A DNA stretch of 47,365 nucleotides from Clostridium sp. Cult3 (GTDB lineage Bacteria; Bacillota; Clostridia; Tissierellales; Tepidimicrobiaceae): assembly GCF_021655115.1 (NCBI RefSeq), contig NZ_PPXY01000049.1:1-47365 (forward strand), in the 5' to 3' direction. The position numbers were made by a program, and so were the translations under genes. Numbering within the stretch: the stretch's first letter is position 1; every line of letters begins with the position of its first letter. The notes beneath the pieces were generated by a model. The model saw nothing but the letters and a program-made list of their open reading frames with translations. It ran no database searches and had not been told where the DNA came from. Shown here piece by piece: positions 1 to 8,693 of the stretch.

Positions 1-45
1 ATAACCTTTTGTAGCGTTAAACCACTTTACAGTACCTTTTACCAT
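1..45 (-). CDS. Cold-shock protein (partial, 5' end only)
   Basis: Reading the minus strand from position 45 gives MVKGTVKWFNATKGY and then runs off the window. This is the characteristic N-terminus of the CspA/CspB family: single-domain OB-fold proteins of about 65-70 residues that bind single-stranded nucleic acid and act as RNA chaperones. The KGTVKWFN segment forms beta-1 and leads into the RNP1 motif, which lies outside the window. A GGAGG ribosome site lies at 56-60. Only 15 codons are visible, so completeness and the exact paralogue cannot be judged. Confidence 0.88.
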   Translation of the reverse strand, partial: MVKGTVKWFNATKGY

Positions 46-110
46 TTAAAACATTCCTCCAATACAACAATTTAATAGATGAGTCCTATGTATCATCTAC
101 CTTTAATTAA

Positions 111-139
111 GTCTATCACAAATAGGATATCCTTGTCAA
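111..139 (-). promoter_or_regulatory. Candidate promoter of the cold-shock gene
   Basis: A perfect TTGACA (complement of 134-139) is followed at 16-17 bp by a poor -10 (GATAGA or ATAGAC). Transcription would start near 105 and give a leader of about 60 nt. The -35 is convincing and the -10 is not. The rest of the 46-408 gap is A+T-rich, and I see no gene, terminator or repeat in it. Confidence 0.35.
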
Positions 140-408
140 ATAATATTCCCCAATATTTCATCAATTATTCTTTAATTTTTATGGGAAATATATTTTATAT
201 ATTAATATTGAATTAATTCCATATATCCATCTAATAAACTAGAATATTTTTAACAATTCCCTATCATTCTTGATGTTAACTATCGATAACTATTCTACTA
301 AAGATGACTAATAAAATACTGTTGACTAATGAATCAAATGAAAAGCATATTTGACTTAAAGTTGCATGTGACAACAAATAAATTAGTGGTATCATGGGAC
401 TTTTCTTA

Positions 409-1143
409 TTAAGCTATAGCTATAAAGGTAATCCTTTCTGATCTATCCTTAGGCTTTTCAAAGGAAAATCCATCGTAGCAAAATATAGTATTAAAAGATG
501 CTTTTTCTAGTAGATAGTTTATCTCTTCAGTTCTATAAGCCCTTTCAATATGGGTTTCATCAAATCGAATATACTTCTCATCCTCATCCTTTACAAAGAA
601 AGTGAGATAAAACTCAGCTATACTATTCTTTTCGTCAAAATAATTTTGCCAAGTATAAAATATATCCTCCCTATCTTCTACAAATGTATTGTTCCCGATG
701 ATGTGCTTTAATTTATAGTAGGAGTTTATATCAAATATAAACATTCCTCCAGGTTTTAGGTGTTTCTTTACATTTCTAAATGTATTTAATAAATCCCCTT
801 CATTTTCTATATAGTTGATGCTGTCACAGGCAGAGATTATGGCATCAAATCTTTGGTTTATATAAAAGTCTACCATATTCTGATTTAGTAACTTTACATT
901 TTTAAACTTATTCAATTTATTGTAAGCAATGCTCAACATATCTGGAGATATATCGATACAGGTTAAATCATATCTAGCATCTGCTAAGTAATAGGTAAGG
1001 TTTCCTGTGCCACAAGCCAACTCCAATATGTCTTTAGGTTTATAGTCAAATCTGTTAAATATGCTTTCAATATACATATACCAAACCTTATAATCTACAT
1101 CTGTCATCAAATCATCATAAATATAAGCAAATTCTTCGTACAT
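409..1143 (-). CDS. Class I SAM-dependent methyltransferase
   Basis: 244 residues, a soluble Rossmann-fold methyltransferase. Motif I is LELACGTGNLT at about 39-50, the acidic residue that binds the SAM ribose is in CIDIS at about 62-66, motif IV is FDAIISACDS at about 99-108, and a post-motif LKPGGMFIFDIN follows at about 129-140. Length and motif spacing match the small stand-alone methyltransferases common in Firmicutes; the sequence does not reveal the substrate. The ATG at 1143 has an AGGAG site 7 nt upstream. The gene starts 4 nt after the sirtuin stop and is probably co-transcribed with it. No clear terminator follows. Confidence 0.85.
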   Translation of the reverse strand: MYEEFAYIYDDLMTDVDYKVWYMYIESIFNRFDYKPKDILELACGTGNLTYYLADARYDLTCIDISPDMLSIAYNKLNKFKNVKLLNQNMVDFYINQRFDAIISACDSINYIENEGDLLNTFRNVKKHLKPGGMFIFDINSYYKLKHIIGNNTFVEDREDIFYTWQNYFDEKNSIAEFYLTFFVKDEDEKYIRFDETHIERAYRTEEINYLLEKASFNTIFCYDGFSFEKPKDRSERITFIAIA

Positions 1144-1147
1144 AATT

Positions 1148-1891
1148 TTACTCCTCAGTCAGTTTTTCTATTATGGCTTCTAAAGTATCCCCTGCTTTTT
1201 CTTCAATCTTTACGTTAGCAAATCCATCCATAGCCGTAGGTCCCATATTTATTATTATTAATTTTTTTGCCATCTGTGGAAGGTAGTTTACCGGTGCTAC
1301 CATAAGGCTTGACCCAATTACAATCAATAGATCGCTACTCTCTACATCTCTGATTGCAATATTAAATTCCTCAGGCAACATATCTCCAAACAATACCACA
1401 CTAGGTCTAAGGGTGCCTTGACAATTATCACAAATAGGTGGAATCTCTCCACTATTGACCTTGGTGGTCAATACATTTAAATCCACCACATCTCCACAGC
1501 TAGTACAATAGCCTTCCCTAGTATTACCATGTACTTCTAAAATGTATTTTGAGCCTGCCATATAGTGTAAATTATCTATATTTTGCGTAATAACTCCCTT
1601 TATATAGCCTAGTCTTTCCAGCTCAGCCAGTGCCTTGTGGGCCCTATTTGGCTCAGCATGGGTCATATCCAGTAATATATTAAATCCTTCCTTATAAAAC
1701 TTCTCTGGATCCTTACGCAATACTGGTGTAGATAGGGCTTCCATAGGATCGATATTTTCCCACAAACCTGTACTCGGACTTCTAAAATCTGGTATACCAC
1801 TTTCTGTGGAAATTCCTGCTCCAGTCAACACCATGGTTTTAGATGAATTCTTAATCAGCTTTGCAGCCTTGTCTATATCTTCTAAACTCAC
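1148..1891 (-). CDS. cobB: NAD-dependent protein deacylase, Sir2 family
   Basis: 247 residues, a sirtuin that removes acyl groups from protein lysines using NAD+, releasing nicotinamide and O-acyl-ADP-ribose. The NAD loop GAGISTESGIPDFRS is at about 24-38, TQNIDNLH at about 102-109, and the catalytic His is in EVHGN at about 121. A zinc site is formed by two cysteine pairs (C129/C132 and C154/C157), and GSSLMVAP follows at about 193-200. All catalytic and zinc residues are present and the length is normal. The start is GTG, supported by an AGGGGG site 7 nt upstream. It lies between a spore-protein gene and the methyltransferase in one orientation. The deacetylase-versus-desuccinylase preference was not determined. 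Confidence 0.9.
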   Translation of the reverse strand: MSLEDIDKAAKLIKNSSKTMVLTGAGISTESGIPDFRSPSTGLWENIDPMEALSTPVLRKDPEKFYKEGFNILLDMTHAEPNRAHKALAELERLGYIKGVITQNIDNLHYMAGSKYILEVHGNTREGYCTSCGDVVDLNVLTTKVNSGEIPPICDNCQGTLRPSVVLFGDMLPEEFNIAIRDVESSDLLIVIGSSLMVAPVNYLPQMAKKLIIINMGPTAMDGFANVKIEEKAGDTLEAIIEKLTEE

Positions 1892-1915
1892 TTAAATGCC
1901 CCCTTATTTATACAA

Positions 1916-2098
1916 CTATTTACCCTTCTTCTCTAATTCCTTCTTTCTTACCGTTATCAAACCACCTATTCTACCAGATTCCTTAGCTGTTAAACCTCCC
2001 CAGCCAACCTGGTTTATCTTATCCATTAAGCCTAGTTCTTCGGCTATTTCGTATTTCAATTTGTCTTCTAATGTTGGCTCCTTCTTTTTCTTTTTCAA
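1916..2098 (-). CDS. Small acid-soluble spore protein, alpha/beta (SspF-like) type
   Basis: About 60 residues, Lys-rich at both ends. The core LKYEIAEELGL is followed by GWGGLTAKESGRIGG, which matches the two conserved helices of alpha/beta-type SASPs. These coat and protect forespore DNA and are degraded by the GPR protease at the KYEIAEELG region during germination. An ATG exists at 2104, but the AGGAGG at 2106-2111 is only 1 nt from it and 7 nt from the TTG at 2098, so the TTG is preferred. The usual product would be expressed late in the forespore. It sits 24 nt upstream of the sirtuin gene. Confidence 0.85.
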   Translation of the reverse strand: MKKKKKEPTLEDKLKYEIAEELGLMDKINQVGWGGLTAKESGRIGGLITVRKKELEKKGK

Positions 2099-2147
2099 AT
2101 CCATCCCTCCTATATTCTAGTATTAGAAAGGATGGAATCTTTTATTC

Positions 2148-3104
2148 TTATATAAACAAAAATTTATAATTCCATATGATAAATATGATCATGACTATGA
2201 ATATGGGAAATGCTTCCATTATACTCATGCCTTTTTTGTTATCCAAATCCTCTAATAGATTTTCCCCTTGGATAAAGGTATTTATCTCTAAAACTTCATT
2301 ATTTTCTCTAGTAGGCATTAATCTTATCAACTTAAAAGATACAAATCCGAATATAAGAGCCAGCACACCTAATCCAAAAAAAGCTGCTACCATTTCCCCC
2401 ATCTCAGGCATATTTATATTTTCCATATTCAGTTCTACTATCTGTTCAGCTCTAGTAGCAAAATATCCAATAGTCAAAGCTATGGTATTGTTTGCCGTAT
2501 GCCCAATAATGGTAGGATAGATAGAATCTGTCTTATATGCAATTATTCCAAACAATAGGCCTAAGTAAATTGGTCCCAATAGATTTTGTGCATTAAAATG
2601 AAATATTCCAAATAATATAGCTGAGTATATAATGGCTTTTTTCCTTCCAAAACTATCATAAGATGTCATTATCAATCCCCTAAACATTACTTCTTCGCAT
2701 ATGCCAGGAGTTAGGGCGATTATTAAAAAGCCTAATATATATTCCCTTGGATTTGAGGGGATGGGTATAGGATTTGGTCTAATCTGGGTAAACCTATTTA
2801 ATAAAGTCAATCCTATAAAATTAAAAAATACCGCAACGGGATAGGAAGATAGTACTATTAATATAGTCAATAATATCTGTTTGAAATTTACCTTGTTTAG
2901 TCTAAAAGTATGACTAATTGAATAGTTATTAAGCTTTAAAAACAATAATATTGGCATAAAAATAATTAAATATTCCGTAATCAATAATCCAGTGTATATT
3001 TCTTTATACTGAGCTCTTGCCCCTAATGTTAATAATAATAAAGCAATAAATAAAAATAATATATTGGCTTCTAAAATTGATGGCGTGTTTTTATCTCTCG
3101 GCAT
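2148..3104 (-). CDS. CPBP-family intramembrane glutamic endopeptidase
   Basis: 318 residues with about eight hydrophobic segments. The three CPBP/Abi (CAAX protease-like) motifs are present: EEVMFRG at about 137-143 (the EExxxR motif), FGIFHFN at about 165-171 supplying the first His, and GHTANN at about 201-206 supplying the second. Members are membrane proteases related to Rce1; bacterial ones serve bacteriocin immunity or signalling, and the substrate here is unknown. The C-terminal 100 residues extend past the catalytic domain and end in a further hydrophobic stretch. The ATG at 3104 has AAAGG 7 nt upstream. It stands alone; the gene downstream begins only 50 nt after its stop. Confidence 0.85.
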   Translation of the reverse strand: MPRDKNTPSILEANILFLFIALLLLTLGARAQYKEIYTGLLITEYLIIFMPILLFLKLNNYSISHTFRLNKVNFKQILLTILIVLSSYPVAVFFNFIGLTLLNRFTQIRPNPIPIPSNPREYILGFLIIALTPGICEEVMFRGLIMTSYDSFGRKKAIIYSAILFGIFHFNAQNLLGPIYLGLLFGIIAYKTDSIYPTIIGHTANNTIALTIGYFATRAEQIVELNMENINMPEMGEMVAAFFGLGVLALIFGFVSFKLIRLMPTRENNEVLEINTFIQGENLLEDLDNKKGMSIMEAFPIFIVMIIFIIWNYKFLFI

Positions 3105-3173
3105 AATTTACCTTTCCCCTTTCTTTCATATATTTTATACTTTTTAATAACTAAAATCAAATATACTCTTCTA

Positions 3174-3202
3174 TTAACATATATTTTGTTATATCATATA
3201 TA
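3174..3202 (+). promoter_or_regulatory. Candidate promoter of asd-dapA-dapB
   Basis: TTAACA at 3174-3179 and TATATA at 3197-3202 are 17 bp apart, about 50 bp before the asd start. The region is extremely A+T-rich, so chance matches are likely. The leader is too short to hold a lysine riboswitch. Confidence 0.35.
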
Positions 3203-3254
3203 TTAGTATATTAGTATTATTAGTATTATTAATTATAGGAGGTGTTCTATTTAT

Positions 3255-4238
3255 ATGGTAAATGTTGGAATAGTAGGGGCTACAGGTATGGTTGGACGAA
3301 ATTTTCTAAAGGTCATGGAAGAGAGAAATTTCCCAGTAGATGAGCTATACCTATTTGCTTCATCAAAATCCAAAGGCACAGTAATTAATTTTAAAAATAA
3401 TAAATATATAGTAGAAGAATTAGGAGAAAATTCTTTTAATAGACCGATGGATATGGTATTGTTCTCTGCAGGAGGCAGTATAAGTAAAAAGTTTGCCCCT
3501 ATAGCAAAAGAAAAAGGGATTACAGTAATAGACAATAGTAGTGCTTGGAGAATGGAAGAATGGGTACCTTTAATAGTACCAGAAGTAAATGCTAAAGCAA
3601 TAGATGGGCATAAAGGGATAATAGCAAACCCAAACTGTTCTACCATTCAATCAGTTATACCATTAAAGCCTTTAGATGATAGTTATGGATTAAAAAGAGT
3701 AGTATTTTCCACCTATCAGGCGGTATCAGGATCAGGAGTAGGAGGACTTAATGATTTAGAAAGAGGTTTATCAGAGCCTTTCCATGAAAAGTACCCTCAT
3801 CCCATTGCTTTCAATGTACTACCCCATATCGATGATTTCCTCGAAAATGGCTATACAAAAGAGGAAATGAAGATGATAGAAGAAACTAAGAAGATACTAA
3901 ACAACAAAGACATTAAGATAACTGCTACTACTGTACGAGTACCGGTTAAGTATGGTCATGCTGTATCGGCAAATATTGAATTAGAAAAAAACTTTGAATT
4001 AAACGATATTTATCAAATGTTCAAAGGTTTCCCTGGAATAGAAATACTAGACGATCCAGCAAACAATATTTATCCTATGCCTATTCTATCAGAAGGAAAG
4101 GACAAAGTGTATATAGGAAGAATAAGAAGAGATTTTAGTTTAGAAAATGGTTTGAATCTTTGGATAGTAGCTGACAATAGCAGAAAAGGTGCTGCTACTA
4201 ATACTATCCAAATAGCTGAATTATTGTTAAGTAAATAG
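3255..4238 (+). CDS. asd: Aspartate-semialdehyde dehydrogenase
   Basis: 327 residues. It reduces aspartyl-4-phosphate to aspartate semialdehyde with NADPH, the branch point toward lysine/DAP, threonine and methionine. The N-terminal dinucleotide loop is VGATGMVG at about 7-14. The active-site cysteine lies in NPNCSTIQ (C128), and the substrate/cofactor-binding end [12 protein letters not shown] is near the C-terminus. Length is normal for the USG-1/Asd family. The AGGAGG at 3237-3242 is about 12 nt from the ATG, slightly long but the only candidate. It is the first gene of a tight plus-strand operon: its stop codon overlaps the dapA ribosome site. Confidence 0.95.
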   Translation: MVNVGIVGATGMVGRNFLKVMEERNFPVDELYLFASSKSKGTVINFKNNKYIVEELGENSFNRPMDMVLFSAGGSISKKFAPIAKEKGITVIDNSSAWRMEEWVPLIVPEVNAKAIDGHKGIIANPNCSTIQSVIPLKPLDDSYGLKRVVFSTYQAVSGSGVGGLNDLERGLSEPFHEKYPHPIAFNVLPHIDDFLENGYTKEEMKMIEETKKILNNKDIKITATTVRVPVKYGHAVSANIELEKNFELNDIYQMFKGFPGIEILDDPANNIYPMPILSEGKDKVYIGRIRRDFSLENGLNLWIVADNSRKGAATNTIQIAELLLSK

Positions 4239-4249
4239 GAGGTATGATT

Positions 4250-5131
4250 ATGTTTAAAGGTTCTGGAGTTGCAATAGTAACCCCTTTTAACGATCAAGGC
4301 ATTGATTTTGAAAAACTTGGTGAATTACTTGAATGGCATATTTCGGAAAACACAGATGCCATAATAATATGTGGTACCACTGGCGAATCTGCCACTATGA
4401 CTGACGAAGAGCAAAAAGAAGCTATTAAATTTACAGTAGAAAAGGTAAACAAGAGAATTCCAGTAATTGCTGGGACAGGTAGTAACAATACCAAGCATTC
4501 CATTGAACTAAGTCAATATGCAGAAAAAGTTGGTGCTGATGGTCTATTGATAGTAACTCCTTACTATAATAAAACTACTCAAAAAGGGTTAATAGATCAT
4601 TACACTGCCATAGCTGATAAGGTGAATATACCTATTATAGTATATAATGTTCCTGGTAGAACGGGGTTAAATGTACTGCCAGAGACTCTATTTGAATTAG
4701 CTAAACACCCTAATATTAAAGGTGTAAAAGAAGCTAGTGGCAATATAGCACAGGTTGCTGAAATCGCCCGATTAGTAGGTGATGATTTCTATATCTATTC
4801 AGGAAATGATGATATGATAGTTCCTCTATTGTCCTTAGGAGGTCATGGGGTAATATCTGTGGTTGCCAATATACTACCAAAGGATACCCACAATATGGTG
4901 AAATTTTTCCTCGGTGGAGATATGGAAGCTTCTAGAAAACTACAGTTGAATATGAAACCACTAATAGATGCTCTATTCATCGAAGTAAACCCAATTCCTA
5001 TTAAGGAAGCCATGAATGTATTAGGTATGGAAGTAGGCCCTTGTAGATTACCTCTAACCAATATGTCTGATGTAAATAGACAAAAGCTTATAGATGAATT
5101 GAAATCATATGGCATGGAAATTAGGAGGTAA
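4250..5131 (+). CDS. dapA: 4-hydroxy-tetrahydrodipicolinate synthase
   Basis: 293 residues, a (beta/alpha)8 class I aldolase that condenses pyruvate with aspartate semialdehyde. GTTGES at about 42-47 holds the catalytic threonines, YNVPGRT at about 132-138 the catalytic tyrosine, and GVKEASG carries the Schiff-base lysine K160. The length matches the family. Two ATGs are available: 4244 lies 1 nt from the AGGAGG at 4237-4242, while 4250 lies 7 nt away and is chosen. It overlaps the asd stop region and is 6 nt upstream of dapB, so it is transcribed as asd-dapA-dapB. The product feeds both meso-DAP for the wall and, in spore formers, dipicolinate. Confidence 0.96.
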   Translation: MFKGSGVAIVTPFNDQGIDFEKLGELLEWHISENTDAIIICGTTGESATMTDEEQKEAIKFTVEKVNKRIPVIAGTGSNNTKHSIELSQYAEKVGADGLLIVTPYYNKTTQKGLIDHYTAIADKVNIPIIVYNVPGRTGLNVLPETLFELAKHPNIKGVKEASGNIAQVAEIARLVGDDFYIYSGNDDMIVPLLSLGGHGVISVVANILPKDTHNMVKFFLGGDMEASRKLQLNMKPLIDALFIEVNPIPIKEAMNVLGMEVGPCRLPLTNMSDVNRQKLIDELKSYGMEIRR

Positions 5132-5137
5132 TAATAT

Positions 5138-5896
5138 ATGATAAAAGTAGTTATTAACGGTTATCTAGGTCAAATGGGGCAAGTTATCAGTAAGCAAATA
5201 TTAGATAGGGATGATATGGAACTAGTAGGAGGTATAGATAGAAATGCCTCTTCTCATAAAGAAGGGATAGATGTATATAATAATATATTGGATTTTGATA
5301 ACAAATGTGATGTCATAATCGACTTTTCCCATCCATCATCTCTAGATGATCTATTAGAATATGCAGTATTAAACAATACTTCTTTGGTAATTGGAACAAC
5401 TGGGTATGGAGATGATGAAATAAACAAACTAAAAATGTCTGCTGAAAAAATTCCTATTTTTTACTCAGCTAATATGTCTCTAGGAGTAAACCTTATGCTA
5501 TCCTTAGTATCAAAAGCTGCTTCTGTTCTAGATGAGGATTTTGATATCGAAGTGATAGAAAAACATCACAATAAAAAAGTAGATGCCCCTAGTGGTACAG
5601 CCTACATGATAGCTAACGAGATCAATAAGGTGTTTGATAACAATAAATTATATACCTTTGGTAGACATACTAAAACCAATAGAAGATCCTCTAATGAGAT
5701 AGGTATTCATGCCGTTCGAGGAGGAACAATAGTAGGAGAGCATACCGTGCTATTTGCTGGATTAGATGAAGTTATCGAAGTAAAACATAGTGCCTCTTCT
5801 AAAAACGTATTTGCTAAAGGCGCCTTAACTGCTGCTAAATTCATAGTAGATAAAAATAATGGATTGTATAATATGAACGATATTATCAACAAATAA
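5138..5896 (+). CDS. dapB: 4-hydroxy-tetrahydrodipicolinate reductase
   Basis: 252 residues. It reduces the dapA product to tetrahydrodipicolinate using NAD(P)H. The N-terminal nucleotide loop reads NGYLGQMG (7-14), a variant of the usual G(A/x)xGRMG with Gln in place of Arg. GTTG is at 86-89, SANMSLGVN at about 110-118, and the family signature EKHHNKKVDAPSGTA at about 141-155 contains the catalytic histidine and substrate lysine. It starts at ATG 5138 behind AGGAGG and is the last gene of the operon, ending in a strong hairpin. The Q-for-R change may alter NADH/NADPH preference (inference). Confidence 0.95.
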   Translation: MIKVVINGYLGQMGQVISKQILDRDDMELVGGIDRNASSHKEGIDVYNNILDFDNKCDVIIDFSHPSSLDDLLEYAVLNNTSLVIGTTGYGDDEINKLKMSAEKIPIFYSANMSLGVNLMLSLVSKAASVLDEDFDIEVIEKHHNKKVDAPSGTAYMIANEINKVFDNNKLYTFGRHTKTNRRSSNEIGIHAVRGGTIVGEHTVLFAGLDEVIEVKHSASSKNVFAKGALTAAKFIVDKNNGLYNMNDIINK

Positions 5897-5926
5897 AAAC
5901 CTGCAGGTTATCCTGTAGGTTTTTTT
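5897..5926. terminator. Bidirectional terminator between dapB and hpt
   Basis: An 11-bp stem AAACCTGCAGG / CCTGTAGGTTT with a TTAT loop starts immediately after the dapB stop. T runs follow on the plus strand and A runs precede it, so it also serves hpt on the minus strand; the hpt stop lies at its edge. Confidence 0.9.
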
Positions 5927-6446
5927 ATTCATCAAAAGTAAAAATATAGGGTATATTCCTGTAATAATCTCCGTAGTTAAGACCATAGCCTACTATGAAT
6001 ACATCTGGAATAGTAAAGCCTACATAGTCGGGATTTATATCAGCCTGCCTTCTACTTGGCTTGTCCAGCATACAACAAATTTTAATGGATTTTGGTTCCT
6101 TCATCTGGATAAATTCTACTACCTTTTTCATAGTATTCCCTGAATCGATTATGTCGTCAAGAATTAATACATCTTTTCCCTTTATATCCGTTCTAATATC
6201 ATTTATTATTTCCACTACTCCTGGAGATACCTCATCGTGGCCATAGGAAGAGGTAGTCATAAAGTCTATATTTACAGGGATATCTATTTCCCTCACTAGA
6301 TCAGCGGCAAATATAAAGCTTCCCCTCAATAAGGATATTGCTACTATATCCTCATAATCTTTGGATATCTCCTTTCCTAATTCCTTTACTCTTTTTGATA
6401 TCTCCTCAACGCTAAAAAGTACTTTTGGTTTTTTGTTTAAGTCCAT
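5925..6446 (-). CDS. hpt: Hypoxanthine phosphoribosyltransferase
   Basis: 173 residues, a type I phosphoribosyltransferase for purine salvage that converts hypoxanthine or guanine plus PRPP to IMP or GMP. The PRPP loop VLILDDIIDSGNT is at about 93-105 and carries the two consecutive acidic residues. LLRGSF at about 39-44 forms the PPi loop, and the C-terminal VGYGLNYGDYYRNIPY closes the base pocket. Length is typical. The ATG has GGGAG upstream. A small membrane ORF lies 28 nt upstream in the same direction and may be co-transcribed. Confidence 0.93.
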   Translation of the reverse strand: MDLNKKPKVLFSVEEISKRVKELGKEISKDYEDIVAISLLRGSFIFAADLVREIDIPVNIDFMTTSSYGHDEVSPGVVEIINDIRTDIKGKDVLILDDIIDSGNTMKKVVEFIQMKEPKSIKICCMLDKPSRRQADINPDYVGFTIPDVFIVGYGLNYGDYYRNIPYIFTFDE

Positions 6447-6474
6447 TTTTTATCTCCCTTCCTTAGAATATTTA

Positions 6475-6600
6475 TTATTGAAGTTTTCTTTTTAATATTT
6501 CTTTTATCTCTTTTAACTCTACAAGTATGCTATTTAAAGTAAGCTGGAGGCTTATCAATATGATTAATAGCACTGAAATGATTATTATTTCAATATACAT
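6475..6600 (-). CDS. 41-residue single-pass membrane peptide
   Basis: A short ORF. The ATG at 6600 has an excellent AAGGAGAG 5 nt upstream. The product begins MYIEIIIISVLLIILISLQ, one hydrophobic helix, followed by an amphipathic charged tail (VELKEIKEILKRKLQ). The strong ribosome site, clean topology and lack of overlap make it a real gene. It sits 28 nt upstream of hpt in the same direction. I do not recognise a family; short anchors with a Lys/Glu-rich helix of this kind are frequent and poorly annotated in Clostridia. Confidence 0.6.
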   Translation of the reverse strand: MYIEIIIISVLLIILISLQLTLNSILVELKEIKEILKRKLQ

Positions 6601-6680
6601 CTATACTCTCCTTACTATAATTATAGTAATGTTAACGATAAATAGTTTTGTTGTGTAGATTATAACATATTTATGGACTA

Positions 6681-6746
6681 GGTTAAACAAAAAAATCATG
6701 CTTTTGTTCAACCATTGGATAAACGAAAAGCATGATTTGATTAACC
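6681..6746 (-). terminator. Terminator of the SSB-like gene
   Basis: A long, mostly A+T hairpin starts 6 nt after the stop of the gene at 6752-7414. The inner stem pairs AAATCATGCTTTT with AAAAGCATGATTT, and on the minus strand it is followed directly by a run of T. Outer arms GGTTAA/TTAACC extend the pairing. Confidence 0.75.
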
Positions 6747-6751
6747 TTTCC

Positions 6752-7414
6752 TTATAAATCCTTTCTGTTGTTATCGTTTTCAATATACTCCAATTTAGAT
6801 ATGGACACTTCATAGGCTACTTTAGTTTCAATCTTATCGTTGTCATATTTTTTCTGATATTCCCGGCTCTGAATTCTTCCCCATAACTTGATATGGTCTC
6901 CAACCAATAATTTCTCACAAAATCTTGCATTTCTTCCCCAGGCTATTGCTGGTATGTAGTCTGATTTGTTATATGCTCTATTTACAGCTATAAGTAGATC
7001 GGCTATTTCTCTACCAAAGGGTGTTGTTCTGTAGATTGGAGGCTTGCATATGTAACCATCCAAATAGATCTCATTGGGATCTTTTAATAGTTCTTCTATC
7101 TCATCCTCTTCTACCAACAAAATAATATCTCGGGCAAATACAGTTAACACCAAACGGCTAACATTATCAACATATCGATTATAGGATCTCAATTGCCCAT
7201 ATATTTCTACAACACATCCTACAGATAGATCCATATCAACAATAAGCCGTTCAGATATGGTAATTGGCAAAATATCTACAGAATTACTCAACCTAGGTAC
7301 TTCTACTTCAAAATTATAAAATCCTTCTCCATACATTTCATGGCTAAATTCCAGTGGTGTAACAATCTCTCCTATTATCTTTACCGAATTAGTATCCATC
7401 AATTTGCTAACCAT
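6752..7414 (-). CDS. Tandem OB-fold single-stranded-DNA-binding protein
   Basis: 220 residues with two consecutive SSB-like OB folds. The first (about 10-95) is divergent, with VKIIGEIVTPLEFSHEMYG. The second (about 113-212) is a clearer SSB domain: LDGYICKPPIYRTTPFGREIADLLIAVNRAY, then IPAIAWGRNARF and IKLWGRIQSREYQKK. Classical bacterial Ssb is one OB fold with a flexible acidic tail ending DDxPF; this protein has no such tail and ends NDNNRKDL, so docking of Ssb partner proteins through that tail is unlikely. It stands alone between two terminators. It is more probably a secondary or specialised SSB than the replicative one. Confidence 0.75.
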   Translation of the reverse strand: MVSKLMDTNSVKIIGEIVTPLEFSHEMYGEGFYNFEVEVPRLSNSVDILPITISERLIVDMDLSVGCVVEIYGQLRSYNRYVDNVSRLVLTVFARDIILLVEEDEIEELLKDPNEIYLDGYICKPPIYRTTPFGREIADLLIAVNRAYNKSDYIPAIAWGRNARFCEKLLVGDHIKLWGRIQSREYQKKYDNDKIETKVAYEVSISKLEYIENDNNRKDL

Positions 7415-7594
7415 TTATAGTCATCTCCCCCTTATTCTTGTGTTTTTTTAATCTATAACTATATTTATTCCAAGGTGCCAACTAATATGATTGTGATTTT
7501 TGTATAGACATAGATTCCTTAGCTTTCGTATAAATATAAATGAAGCAACAATTTGATAATATTTTATCAAATATTTGTAAAAGATTCCACTCAA

Positions 7595-7628
7595 AAATAA
7601 AACCAGTTAGTCTTAAACTTAACTGGTC
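7595..7628 (-). terminator. Terminator of the polysaccharide deacetylase gene
   Basis: Stem ACCAGTTA / TAACTGGT lies about 25 nt past the stop and is followed on the minus strand by TTTATTTTT. It occupies the 7415-7651 gap, in which I see no other gene. Confidence 0.75.
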
Positions 7629-7651
7629 ATTAAAATACTTAATGTATTGTA

Positions 7652-8422
7652 TCATTCGTTTTGAATCTGCCTACCTGTATTATCCATATAAAAATTATCC
7701 TTATATATCAATTGGGAAATAGGTACTATTTCATATCCTTCACTTTGTAATCTTTCAATAATGATAGGAAGATATTCTAGCACATATTTTGCATTATTGT
7801 GAAACAATACAATGGAACCATTTCTAACATTCCTTGTAACTCTATCTACAACTGGTTGAACTCCCATCTCTTTCCAGTCTAGCGAATCCACATCCCATTG
7901 AATTACATAATATCCATTATCTCTACATACATTGATCAATCTATCGTTATAATCTCCAAAAGGCGGTCTGAAGAGAGTAGGTTTATCATCTATTATCTTT
8001 TCTATCTTATCCCCTGTTATATTTAACTCCTTGATAATCTCTTCATCAGACAATTTGGTCATATAAGGATGATTTGTGGAATGATTGCCTACATCATGAC
8101 CCCTATTATATATTTCCTTTACATGCTTAGGATATTTATCTACCCAAAATCCTACTAGAAAAAAGGTGCTCTTTATGTCATATTTGTCCAATATATCTAA
8201 TATCTCCAAAGTATAATCATCCCCCCAAGCTGCATCAAAGCTAATGGCTATTTTTTTTTCTTCTGTTTCTACACTATATATTGGCAACTCCTTTTTATAA
8301 GAAAATACTTCAGCTATATTGGTGTTAGTTTTAATACCCGTATAGATTATTGAAATCATAACTAAAAATATAACTATCAGTACTCTAAAAAACATATGAT
8401 TTTTATTATATTCCCTATTCAA
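7652..8422 (-). CDS. Polysaccharide deacetylase, PdaB-like
   Basis: 256 residues. An N-terminal membrane anchor (about 11-29) precedes an extracytoplasmic NodB-homology domain that removes N-acetyl groups from glycans. The metal site is SFDAAWG at about 61-67 (a single Asp in place of the TFDD pair, as is usual in PdaB/YlxY proteins) and HSTNH at 114-118. RPPFGDYN at about 152-159, DVDSLDW and VLFHNN complete the motifs. In Bacillus PdaB is needed to maintain spore cortex, which agrees with the other spore genes here, though the sequence does not prove that role. The start is TTG at 8422, set by AGGAGGGG five nt upstream. It is monocistronic. Confidence 0.85.
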   Translation of the reverse strand: MNREYNKNHMFFRVLIVIFLVMISIIYTGIKTNTNIAEVFSYKKELPIYSVETEEKKIAISFDAAWGDDYTLEILDILDKYDIKSTFFLVGFWVDKYPKHVKEIYNRGHDVGNHSTNHPYMTKLSDEEIIKELNITGDKIEKIIDDKPTLFRPPFGDYNDRLINVCRDNGYYVIQWDVDSLDWKEMGVQPVVDRVTRNVRNGSIVLFHNNAKYVLEYLPIIIERLQSEGYEIVPISQLIYKDNFYMDNTGRQIQNE

Positions 8423-8693
8423 TATATCCCCTCCTGTAATCTCTATTAATACAATTTATTCCTATTTTCTTTTTATATTACTTTACCAAAAATACTATTT
8501 GGTAAATAAATTTAATTACTACTTCTATACTAATATCTTTCCTTTGAATATCTAAAAAATTCATTGTAATTACTTACATAAATTTAGCTTAAAATAATAC
8601 TAAACTGGAAATTTTATAGCATAATATTTTTAATATAAAAGGTTATTATAATAATACAGCAGCTAAAAAAGTTGTTGTAAAGGAGGAAACAAA

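Noticed and set aside
141-408. Plus-strand promoter or small RNA in the first intergenic gap (TTGACT-like hexamers near 320-355)
   Set aside because: No matching -10, hairpin or ORF follows; such hexamers are expected by chance at this base composition.
2118-2147. Sigma-G-like promoter for the SspF-like gene (GAATA, 18 bp, AATACTA on the minus strand)
   Set aside because: The predicted transcript would begin on the ribosome site itself, leaving no leader; the match is tempting but the geometry is poor.
3105-3254. Lysine riboswitch before asd-dapA-dapB
   Set aside because: The leader is too short (under about 60 nt from the candidate promoter) and shows no riboswitch structure.
7540-7722. 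Plus-strand ORF of 60 codons over the deacetylase terminator
   Set aside because: It spans a terminator hairpin and the end of the deacetylase gene, without a ribosome site.
8597-8626. Sigma-G promoter for the SASP gene at 8694
   Set aside because: CATAATA resembles a sigma-G -10, but no GNATR-type -35 lies at 17-19 bp; left as a remark in the gene entry.
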